Part shown: positions 21,101-30,748 of the stretch, one piece after another
Layout of the letters: each line of letters opens with the position of its first letter
Position numbering within the stretch: the stretch's first letter is position 1
NCBI RefSeq assembly: GCF_029227915.1
Contig: NC_079878.1
Location: 21,727,501 to 21,791,500 of the forward strand
Reading direction: 5' to 3'
DNA length: 64,000 bases
From: Hydractinia symbiolongicarpus
Taxonomy: Eukaryota; Cnidaria; Hydrozoa; Anthoathecata; Hydractiniidae
The notes under the pieces: generated by a model
What the model was told of the DNA's origin: nothing
The model's input: only the letters and a program-made list of their open reading frames with translations
Databases searched by the model: none
Program-made: the position numbers and the translations under genes

Positions 21101-23443
21101 AAATTGGTAACTGGGAATTGCACCTAGACGCAACACGCCAAATGCTGCCATGGTTTTTTGCATACGACCGTCCCAATTATTCCCGCTATTGTACATTCTA
21201 TGTCATGGAGATGCTGCGCTTGCCAGAAACACATCCCGGAATATGTGAGGAATTCACGTAAGTCTGATATTTCGTAATGCGTTGGCGACTTGTGGTTTAA
21301 ACATGTAGCTTTTTGAGAAAATTTATTAAAACTCTTTAGTAACGGAAATTTTGCGGTTAGAAGATCTCCTGGAAAATTCAATAAAGTTCCCAGTGACCAA
21401 TGCATAGAGCAAACCATTAACAGAGAACAAAAATGTCATGGTGGAATAACTGGATACAGCACTTCTCCTGGGACTATACAAAGATGGGTATTTACTAGCC
21501 ACACTATTGCAAAATGTATAAGTATCCTCGAAGACATGCTGACAATCAAACAAAAAATGTCACATCCCAAAGAATTAGGTAAATCCAGAATGGAATTCGA
21601 CGAAGCTTCTGTTCAGAGATGCTACGACACTTTGGTCTCTTGGGGAAGCCCATTTAACAGCCGAGACAGCCTTGTTCAAATTTGTTCTGGTGTGGAAGCT
21701 ACCACAGTCGTCGAGAAAAACTTACTGGAAGCCCATTCTGTTGGAAAAAAAGAGATGGAAGAATTTGTTGAAAAAAGAATCAAGTCAAATGAAATTTCCT
21801 TCTATGATCGAATTAAAAAAAACCATCTCAAAACGTTTAAGGATGTCGCAGTGAAGAAGGTGTGTAAGGTAAAAGAGAAGAACATTACGATCGCTGCAGA
21901 ACGAAGTGTGTTTGCAAAGTTGTTAATCATTGCACAAAACCGCAATAATATTTCGATGAAGGAAGTCTTGAGTTACCCTTTGAGTCCAATTCCTTGGGCT
22001 CTTGCTCTTCCAGATGGGGGGCTTGTGAAAACAGTCAAGTCTAAGTTGTTGGCGAAAATAGAAGAGGGTATTGACCCAGAAGAATCCTTACCCACGAATT
22101 GTTGTACGATTTTTGATGGAATGGTTTTGCTGCAGCAATTGGATGGTATTCCACTCCTCACATTCGGGGATATATCAGAGTTTCTTTTAAAGAGAATCTT
22201 GCGGTGTAAGTCTCAAATCATCTACTTCGTTACTGACCAGTACTTCCAGAATTCTGTGAAAGGCTATGAGAGAAGCAGACGTACCGCAGATGGAACACTC
22301 CGAGTACGCATCGAACGAAGAGATCAAAAGAAGCCATCTCAGTTGAAGAAGTACATGCGCAACGACGAAAACAAAAAAGAAATCACTCAGTTTTTATTAA
22401 ACGACTGGTCCAATGAAAGTCGATTTGTAGGTCTACTAGATCGTCGTGAAATTTACTTCAATTGTTTGTCAAAATTTTTCAAAATATATGTCTTCAACGG
22501 TCGTGTATGTTGTGAAGAAGAATCGTCCTTAGAAAACCACCAAGAAGAGGCAGACACCAAGGTATTTCTCTGTTGCAACCACGCAAGCGTGACTGGCGTT
22601 GATAATGCATGCATCGTAACCGTGGACAGTGACATTGTCATATATGCTGTACATTTTGAAAATAAAATTGGAATCAACATTTATCTACAGATCGGTTCGG
22701 GTGGACGGAAACGAATCTTAAGTGTGACCAAAATTCGAGATGCTGTTGGTCCCGCAATTGCAGAGGCTCTTCCAGCTTTCCATGCTTTTACAGGTAATGA
22801 CTTCACAAGTGCATTTCACGGCATAGGGAAAGTGAAGCCATACAACTTATTGAAAGCTAACGAAATATTTCAAAATGTGTTTGCCAAGCTAGGTAAATCT
22901 GCGACATTTGATGTTGACCTCTTTCCACACATTGAGCAATTTGTTTGCAAATTATATGGAGTCAGTGCAACTAACACAGATGACGCACGCTACAAAAAGT
23001 TCTGTTCGTGTAAACCTACACCTGAGCCGCAACAGCTTCCTCCAACTCGAGATGCACTACTAAATCATTGTAAAAGAGTTTCATATATCACAGCGATAGT
23101 TCGAAATTCTTTGGTTGCAAATCCAAACCTACCAAGCCCAAATGGACATGGATGGAATGTCAACGGTGAGAAACTAGAGATCATTTGGCTATTAAGACGA
23201 CCTGCACAAGATGCTCTATTGGAAATGGTTTCTTGCTCTTGCCGTAAGTCATCATCTTACGCCAAAGAAACTTGTGTTTGTAGCTCGTACGATTTGCCTT
23301 GCACAGATTTATGCTCCTGTAACTGTGTTGATCAAGGATCAGACAACGACGAGATAATTCTCGAAAATGATGTTGAAGTCGATAGTTCTGATGACGAAAG
23401 TGAGGATGACACAGAAGATGAAGAAACTTTATTTTCAGATTAA
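18122..23443 (+). pseudogene. Academ-like transposon protein with XPG-like nuclease, one stop codon
   Basis: Seven exons with GT/AG borders: 18122-18273, 18365-18597, 18709-19936, 20056-20549, 20665-20849, 20941-21257, 21340-23443. They join in phase to 1,571 codons, with one in-frame TGA at 18891 (GRD-stop-TGI). Exon 3 has a zinc-like CCICQKRK motif near its start. The last exon holds an XPG/FEN-like region: HQEEADTKVFLCC, IVTVDSDIVIYAV, then HAFTGNDFTSAFHGIGK, like the helix-hairpin-helix of flap nucleases. A Cys-rich tail follows (CSCRKSS ... CVCSSYDLPCTDLCSCNC) and an acidic end. The family is common in cnidarian genomes. The role as transposase/nuclease is inferred; the stop could be a mutation or an allele. 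Confidence 0.72.
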
Positions 23444-23842
23444 CATTAATATTCTTGGTTTTTAAGTATATGTTAGATAATAAATTAGTTAGTGTATTTC
23501 CTGTCAAATATTCGATATTTTCTCATACAGAGGTTTGGTGACAAGATTTATGCGCATTAATATCATAATTACGGAGCCGAAAGTAACTTCGGCGTTATTG
23601 AGTCCCATTTTGTTTTACATTTCGACAAAAAATGCTCACGGCAATATGTTTTCTGTGGGGTTTTATAGTTGTGGCTGTTAGCTTTTTTATGCTGTGACGT
23701 CATTTCTAAAAAAAGGGCAAGCAAGAAAATTCAAGAAGGCCAGTAAATGTTTTTTAAATGCTTTTATATATACGATTGTGCTGTGTGAATATCAGAAGTT
23801 CTCCTAAATTTCCCAAAATAAATTAACTCAGCGCCCCGACTA

Positions 23843-24413
23843 TATCCATATTTGAGATTGTTGTCATTGTTGCACTCCTCGGGACATTACGCGCGCGGCT
23901 CATCATGAAAGAGAAAAAAAAAAAAAAGAAAAAAAAAGAAAAAACACGCACACGAAGGGGTACTGAGCTCGGTTGATCCTCTGCGATTATTCTCAGTATC
24001 CTCAATCTACATCAAATTTATAAAAAATAATAATTGTTGTCATTCAGCCATTATCAGATGTTTTTTTTTTAACTTTGTAAATATTGCAACAAACGATGTA
24101 TATACTTAGACTGGAAGATAAACTTCTTATCTTATCTTATCTTATCTTAGTCAATGTGGGTGGACGTTTGGGTGATAACGGGTTACGTCGAAAATTGAGC
24201 AGGGTTAAAAAATGCCGCGGGGAACAATAACAATATTCAGAAAAATCGTGTAGCAAAACGAAATATACTAAAGGGACAGCTTTCATTAGGTCGGTATTCC
24301 ACTAGGCGGATTATTCCTTGCGAAGCGTTCAGCGCAGGGGATATTCTCCGTCTCGCAGAACGCATTTTATTTTATTTCTCCACTAAGCACGGCGCCATTA
24401 TGCAAACAACACC
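23843..24413. other. Low-complexity spacer
   Basis: Contains an A/G-rich run (about 23908-23945) and (CTTAT)n at about 24127-24150. The latter follows TGTAAATATTGCAACAAACG and resembles the short-repeat tail of a LINE or SINE fragment, but no coding part is attached. No gene seen. Confidence 0.4.
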
Positions 24414-25893
24414 ATGAAGTTCAGTCGCCGATTATTAGTTCTTCTTAAAAAATTAAAACTATTGAAATTGTTGGCATTAGAAAATCTTATTTTTCCTGGT
24501 CATATTGCCATAACATCGCTTAGACCAGATCTTGTCCTGTATTCTAACAACAGCAAACGTTTTATTTTAATTGAACTTACATGCCCTTGTGAGGAAAACA
24601 TGGAAACCTGGCACTCCAAAAAGCTCTCTAAATACATCCCTTTGATAAATATCATCGAGCATAATGGATGGCACGTAAATCTGTTCGCGATCGAAGTGGG
24701 TGCACGTGGATATTGCTCTCGGTCAGTTGCAATTTGTTTAAAAAGATTGGGTTTCCCAAACAAAGAAGCTTTCCAAGCCGTCCGGAAATTAGGTGACATT
24801 TGTATGAAAGCATCCTTCTGCATTTGGCTAGCCAGGAACTCAATTACGTGGAACCAAGACAGCTGCAATCTTGTGCCAGGCTCAACATCTGTGCCTACCC
24901 CTCTATTGCCAAAGGTTACAAGCCCGCAGCAACAACAACAGCATCAACAACGAAGGCCAACTGTGGGTAAAAGTCACTCACACCCGGACCCAGAACCGCC
25001 TACCAACAGCACTCCAGCAAAACCAACTCATGATGGTCTGATTAATAAAGGGAATACATGCTATGCTAATTCTATCCTGCAAGCATTATCTGTAACTGCT
25101 GCACTTTGGTCACAAAGTGCATCGGAGTCCTCTTTTGTTTCCCCCCTGGCCAAGTCCTATGTCTCTGTTGTCTAAATCCACCTCAGTTGTAGACCCTTCC
25201 GCCTTTCTCCGAGCGTTACAACGTAAGATGTCCAATGCTAGGAACAACCCATTCAATATTAACACACAGCAGGATGTTCCTGAGATTCTACCTCATGTAT
25301 TGAACGAGTTGACAGGGCCATCAGTTATCGTTAACAATATTATTACCAACAAAGTAACTACAACAATATCTTGTAATTCATGCCTCTTGTCTTCCAGTAG
25401 GGAGGAAAGTATGTCCATTCTGCCACTCCCTGTTTCCAACAACATAACAGGCTCCATTAAAGCTTTTTAGCAACCAGAATATATGTCTGGAAATGACAGA
25501 TGGATGTGCCCACAGTGCTCTTTCCTTCAAGACAGTACCCGGGAAACTGTCTTCACCCAGTGTGGAGATATACTGATCATCTAACTGAAAAGGTTTAACT
25601 GTATCCAAGGAAGATCTGTGAAAAATAATAAATTTGTTTCTTGCCTCGCCCAAGGTCACGACACCCTAAAAGTTTGTTCCCATCCTGCGGAGGATATATC
25701 ATTCACAAACCAATATAAATTAACCGCCACTATTAATCATTCAGGCACACTGGCGGCTGGTCACTACTGGGCTTTTATAAGAGATCAGGGTGTTAATACA
25801 TGGTTAAATTGTAATGATAGGGCAGTGATTAATGTCAAGCCATCTGATCTAGATAACTCCACAGTGTGTGTGTTATTTTTTGTCAAAATTTAA
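24414..25893 (+). pseudogene. R2-like LINE C-terminus: restriction-like endonuclease plus USP domain (copy A)
   Basis: 24414-25175 contains a PD-(D/E)xK endonuclease typical of R2/NeSL-type LINEs (LRPDLVLYS, ILIELTCPCEENMETWHSKK, IEVGARGYCSRSV). A Gln/Pro-rich linker follows and then the Cys box of a ubiquitin-specific protease, GLINKGNTCYANSILQAL. 25117-25470 has NTQQDVPEILPHVLNELT and a CNSC pair. 25618-25893 has the His box INHSGTLAAGHYWAFIR and NCNDRAV. Frames break near 25150 and 25470, so it is dead, yet Cys and His boxes are kept. USPs remove ubiquitin; a role in protecting LINE proteins is inference. The reverse transcriptase is lost by 5' truncation. Confidence 0.8.
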
Positions 25894-26564
25894 ATAGTGT
25901 GAATTCGCACTAAAACGGGAGTACATTATATCAAAAGGAGGAGGGATCTCTTTTCCCTAGCGGTTTGAAATTACCCCTGCTGTGTGTTTTACATACAGTT
26001 TACTGTTATTCACGAGTTCGCTCACTCGCTGCTTTCCTAGAAAGCAATTATAAGAAGCTTAGCAAGGGGGCTTGGCAATTGCCTTGTCTTTGGGTGTAAC
26101 GACCCCACTTATAACCCCAGTTCTGTAGGGAGGCTAAGTTGGCTCACTTAGTCTACAGGGTTAACGATCCTGCTATACCTGATGTTACGAAGAAGCTATA
26201 TAAGGGGTTTTCATTTCTATCTTTCTTGTTTCCGTGACTTTACATCCACGTTCATTACTCCACTGTCTTCAGGCTGGTCCTGACTTACGGCTGGTCCGAA
26301 GCGACAACTACCCGTGTAAGGCTGAGTGTTGGGATCCCGTAACACATGCGGAAAGCTACTGCCAGGTTCACATTTCCTGGCGCTCGGGTGGTTGTCTACT
26401 CTTATAGTTTTATATTTATTTATTTTTATAGTAAAGTCTTTGTTGTATTGTTGTCGTTATGTCTGTCTTCTGTTTTCATGTTGTCACTTTTTGTGTACCG
26501 ACTGTTAGTTGTACGTATTGTATAGTGTAGGGAGGGTTGTTTGGTTCAATTACCTTGAATCTAC
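25894..26564 (+). repeat. 3' untranslated region of LINE copy A
   Basis: Non-coding. At 26056-26120 it carries AGCAAGGGGGCTTGGCAATT and CTTGTCTTTGGGTGTAACGA, diverged relatives of the block after the USP domain in copy B (53740-53820). Beyond that A and B differ, so they are separate subfamilies. It leads into the structured tail. Confidence 0.55.
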
Positions 26565-26705
26565 AGATTATCCTTGCAAAAAGGGAGATCTTGTATTGCG
26601 TTTTGATCTTTAGAGGGTGTAACCTCTACAATTTTAACTTTAAGGGTCGTTAGACCAGTTCCATCATCACAGCTTGCTGTCTTGTTATCTCAAAATCATT
26701 GTCAA
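26565..26705 (+). repeat. Structured 3' tail of LINE copy A
   Basis: Same plan as the type B tail but with different bases: ATCCTTGCAAAAAGGGAGAT, the hairpin TAGAGG-GTGTAA-CCTCTA, then GTTAGACCAGTTCCATCATCAC and CAGCTTGCTGTCTTGTTATC. A tail-only relative lies at 44950-45100. The conserved layout with changed sequence suggests selection on RNA structure, as for the 3' RNA that R2 proteins recognise. Confidence 0.6.
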
Positions 26706-26984
26706 TAGTAAAGGACAAAATAAAAACTAAATAGGGTAGGGTCACCACTCTGCGGACAAACAATAACTTTTCCCTTCCTTGCCTAGCTAAAATGACTTGT
26801 GTTCGGAAATCTCCCTTTCAGAGCAAGAAGTGGTTATTGGCTATACGTTGGAACAACAATCTCGTTTCAAAAAGGTTGTTTCCACCGGCCACTTTGAGTC
26901 AAAACCCTTGTACCCTTTACAGAAGTCCTGTCCTGCTCTCTGTCTGTTTGTTTGTTCATTTTTTGTTCTCATTACCTCCTTGGA

Positions 26985-27115
26985 AAAAGGAAGAATTGTG
27001 TTCCTTTATATGAGAACATTCTTTAGAGAAGCAAAACCTCTCGAATTTAAATTTTAAGACTTAACTGGTCAAGTTTATCATTGTGTGTGCACTTTGTAAT
27101 TTTCATTCTTATTCT
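26985..27115 (+). repeat. LINE 3' tail, third subfamily
   Basis: CTTGGAAAAAGGAAGAATTG, GAAGCAAAACCTCTCGAAT, ACTTAACTGGTCAAGTTTATCATTG: the same plan as the other tails with its own bases. It closely matches 43545-43635. No coding sequence is attached. Confidence 0.6.
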
Positions 27116-27436
27116 TACATAATCGCGGACCAATTGGCAGACACTGAACCAATCAGTGGACACACGAAAATAAAATTTTTTGACTTAGGAATCTGCTTTA
27201 ATCTCACGATATTGAGAAAAAAAGCTTTAAGAAAGAAAACTGTCTATCATACATCCATTAACTTTGAGTTTAACGGCGAAAACAATACTTCACCACTCTG
27301 CGGACAAATCTAATTTTTCGTGTCGTTCCACACACTCTATCTTAATATTCTGTTTTATCATTTATTGTTGACCACATACAGAAATTAAAACAAATATCAA
27401 ATGCATATTTTTTTCTGATAATATAATATAAAATAT

Positions 27437-29053
27437 AGTCATCTAAAAAAAATATATTTTATTTCCATATCCTCTAGATCATCTTCAAGTTCGTCGTCCT
27501 TCAAATGTGTGCACTTGACGTGAAACCATGCGTTGCACCCTTCGCACTCAATCCAAAGAGGCTCGTCTGAACCACCAACATATCTTCCACCACATTCTTT
27601 GCATTCGTTGTTTGCCTTTTTCTTTTTCTTGACAGATCTTTTCGGCAGGTTGTTCTTCGCAACTGTAGCGGTTTTTTCCTTTTCCTTTTCTTTGGCTTCT
27701 CCATTCCTTACGCTTTCTTTCTCTCTGCAGTAAGCTTTCCCAATCTTATTTCTTTGTCCTTTGCTTCTTTAGCGAGTATTTTTTCTTCCAATAATTTCAA
27801 CGATTCGTTGTAATTGATGTGGTGTGAAGACAGAGTATTTTTTTTGGCTGGGAGTTTCCTCTTTTCTGCTAACGGTAGAACCAAGAGTTCTTTTCTGGCA
27901 CCCCGGGTCGTCTTCTTTTGCTGGCAAAAAGACGTCATTTTCTCCAACCGCTCACTTTCCTCTTTCTCCAGAGCTAATTTTAGGGCTTTCCATGCGTTAA
28001 AAACAACATCACGAGCATCGTATCCTTCTTCTATTCGCTTGCGAAATAAAATAAAATTTTCCTTCGATTAACTCCTCTCCATTAATTTTAATGTGTCGCG
28101 GTATTACTGCCTTTCTCGATGGAAGCAGCAATTGGTGTCGAAGTGATAAAGTCCACGTCTTTTGAAGATCCTGGTAACGTTCCTACTGGAGGTACAACTA
28201 TTTCCACGCTTGACGTCAATTTTGTTGAATTAGGAAGAGGCAAAGTTGACAATGGATCTGATAAGATAGTCATTAGACTAGTCGAATCACTACAGCTTGC
28301 TGTTTTGTTATCTCATAATCAAAACTGAAGACTTCTTCAGCTCCAATCACACTGTTGGTTCCAAATGATAACGGTGGTGCGTTGTTAAAAGAAACAGCAG
28401 AGATCACATCGAATGGCTCTGTTGCATCAAAAGTGACACTTTCTGCTGGCAGTATTGGAAATGTTTTTGCTGCCTCCATCTTGCTGAATCCACCGCTTCC
28501 ACATTGATTGGCCACATACCAGTTAATTTAAAGGAGTGGATAACATTCTCCATTCCGCACGACTTCATGTAGCTACTTGAAAATATTCGGCCTAATGTAA
28601 ATTTATGGTGGTTCCAGGATTTGTGTGGTTGAACTGGCTGCGTGCTTTCCTCCACTCTTTCTTGAAAGGTGCGAAGATACCTATCAAACGATATAATATA
28701 TAAGAAGGATATATGAAGAAACGAAAATTAATAGTTAAGGGGTGCTGGGAATGAGGTTTGTGTTTTCTTCTTTTATGTAGAAATTAAAGATAGGAATTTA
28801 AATAATACCGTACCTTTATCTAGAGGTTGTGTGGCATGAGATGTGTGAGGTGGAAGGCATATCAGCTCCGCTCCATTTTCTTTGCAAAACTTTCCAATTA
28901 CGTAGTCAATGTGGCTTGAATGTCCATCCAGTAACAACACTACAGGGCGAATTGATGGAAGGTTTGGTAAAATAGGTGTTTCACCCAGTACTCGAAGGCT
29001 TCCGTATTTATCCATCCGGAATCTGTTGAATAACATAGTGAGCCAGGTGGAAG
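27437..29053 (-). pseudogene. pogo transposase, C-terminal half with PHD-like finger
   Basis: From 29053: LPPGSLCYSTDSGWINTEAF, then VVLLLDGHSSHIDYVIGKF (second Asp) and PPHTSHATQPLDKG (third Asp). An intron follows at about 28683-28815 (GT/AG; phase kept, D-K-G-I-F-A-P-F-K-K-E-W), then FKLTGMWPINVEAVD. A LINE tail piece interrupts at about 28262-28325. Further on, a basic coiled region precedes CKECGGRYVGGSDEPLWIEC-x2-CNAWFHVKC, a PHD-like zinc finger near 27500-27610. Several frame changes show decay. Its N-terminal half lies at 42209-43163, separated by the ISL2EU insertion, and the frame fits across the junction. Confidence 0.82.
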
Positions 29054-29055
29054 AT

Positions 29056-29110
29056 ACGGCTTTTCATAAATTATTGCGTAATACTTGAAAACGAGGCTAG
29101 CGATGTTCCG
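29056..29110 (+). repeat. Left terminal inverted repeat of ISL2EU copy 2
   Basis: Runs to GAGGCTAGCGATGTTCC; the reverse complement at 42152-42206 differs at two bases. Both sides continue into a similar AATGGCGG a little further in. Confidence 0.87.
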
Positions 29111-29242
29111 ATTTTTAATAATGGCGGTTTCAGTAGAAAAACACAACGAAAACTGCTGGCTGACTGGTGTCTTCGACTTATCTTTTCTGAAATTCAAACT
29201 GTTACCATCGAATCATACGACTGTTATTTTACAACATCATAT

Positions 29243-29326
29243 ACAACTGTTATTTTTATAACAACATTCTACAATTGTTATTTTTATAACAACATTCTAC
29301 AACTGTTATTTTTATAACAACATTCT
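29243..29326 (+). repeat. 28 bp tandem repeat, three units
   Basis: ACAACTGTTATTTTTATAAC plus AACATTCT at 29243, 29271 and 29299; the second unit has one change (ACAATTG). It lies in the leader just before the ATG of the SAP gene of ISL2EU copy 2. Confidence 0.85.
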
Positions 29327-30214
29327 ACACAACTACTCAACCTGGCTCAACCATCAATATGGCTCATCATAGCACAGACACAGAGAATCAACCAGAGGAT
29401 AATGAACTGGATTTTGAAGAACTAAAAATCGTAGGTAGGTCAACTAAAGTGTAACTTAGATTAGACTATCTCTACTACTTCTTCAGTCAGCTTTACTTCT
29501 TTTGCTAGTAGTGCTAGCTGCTTTGGCCTCTCTCTTTCTGTCTCTCTCTCTCTCCCTGCCTCTTTACTTTAATTTAATAATACTAATAATAATGTGATTG
29601 AGCTCACCAGGGGCGGATACAGGATTTTTTTCTCCTTAGGCGGATTTGCGAAGCGAAGCCCACGCGCAATTTTTGCTACGCAAAAATTGCGCGTGATAAA
29701 ACAGCTGGGGGTCTTGGGGGGCGCTGTAAGAAGCTTTAGCTTATTTATCTATTTCAGCACTCAAAAATGCAGCAGACAGGACCTTCACATGTCCATTTCT
29801 TATATGTTATTGGAAAAAAAAACAACCATAAAATTCATAAATAAAAGCCAAATAATGTTTTCAGAAAAATTAAGGCTAAAATTAGCCAGCCAGCAAAATT
29901 TCTTCTTTCTTCCAGATTCACATCCAGATAAATGAAATCCAAAAATAACATTTTTTAAAGATTAGAGGATTAAATTAATAATCCAGTCAAAATCTTCTTT
30001 CTTCATTCAAAATCTTCTTTCTTCTTTCTTCCAGCTTGCACATCAGGTAATATAACCAACCATGAACAAAATGAATCTGTCATGAAATGAGTCAAATTGA
30101 TCAATTGTCAAAACCAACCAATGAATAAATGAATGAACAACAATCAAAACTGAAAATTTTAAACTAAATTTCAGTACACCAGGTCAACATGAAGCATAAA
30201 AAAACATACTCCCT

Positions 30215-30356
30215 TATATACCAACTTACTTACCTACTTCCCTTACCTACTTACTATACCTACTTCCCTTACCTACTTCCCTTACCTACTTACTATACCT
30301 ACTTCCCTTGCTTACCTACTTTCCTTACCTACTTCCCTTACCTACTTACTATTATC
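30215..30356 (+). repeat. TTACCTACTTCCC minisatellite
   Basis: About ten irregular units of TTACCTACTTCCC / TTACCTACTTACTA in the left, non-coding part of the hAT element. Confidence 0.85.
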
Positions 30357-30599
30357 ATTGCATTAGGGGAATACTCGCACCCACCAGGCTGACTTAAGAC
30401 AAGTATTATCATTGCAGCTAGCTGTTTTGTTACCTTAACTTAAAGTATAACCGTCTTTAGACAAGTATTATCATTGCAGCTAGCTGTTTTGTTTCCTTAT
30501 TAACTGAATATTATTTATACTACTATCATGGATGTATACAGAATTTATGAAAATAGCCTAAATCTTATCAATCACATCTAAAAAATTTAACAATCAGAT

Positions 30600-30681
30600 G
30601 AAAAGAAAAAGGGCGAGGGGAGGGGGGAGAGAGAGAAAAAGAGCAGAGAGGTAAAAAAGATAACGGGGTGGGGGGGGGGGT
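30600..30681 (+). repeat. Purine-only tract with G-run
   Basis: About 80 bases of A and G with few interruptions, ending in GGGGTGGGGGGGGGG (30666-30680), just downstream of the hAT transposase stop. Confidence 0.7.
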
Positions 30682-30748
30682 AACATGGTAAGTACTATTT
30701 ATTAACATTTCTTTATCATTAGTTATATATCTCAAAACATGTCATGTC

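Larger units (their letters stand above)
17586..23842. mobile_element. Academ-like DNA transposon
   Basis: 6,257 bp unit between inverted ends TAGTC(A/G)GGGCGCTGAGTT (17586-17603; reverse complement 23825-23842; one mismatch), flanked by TAT on both sides (17583-17585, 23843-23845). It contains a single seven-exon plus-strand gene. A 3 bp duplication, an XPG-like nuclease region and Cys-rich parts agree with what I know of the Academ superfamily. The short inverted ends and 3 bp duplication alone would be weak evidence; the fit with the gene's limits makes the boundaries credible. Confidence 0.7.

Noticed and set aside
22453-22680. Minus-strand frames inside the Academ-like last exon
   Set aside because: Opposite a long, motif-bearing exon; composition follows the codon pattern of the sense strand.
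28119-28328. Plus-strand 69-codon frame and similar short frames opposite transposase genes
   Set aside because: Shadows of the minus-strand pogo, DIRS and hAT coding sequence; no motifs and no independent start context.
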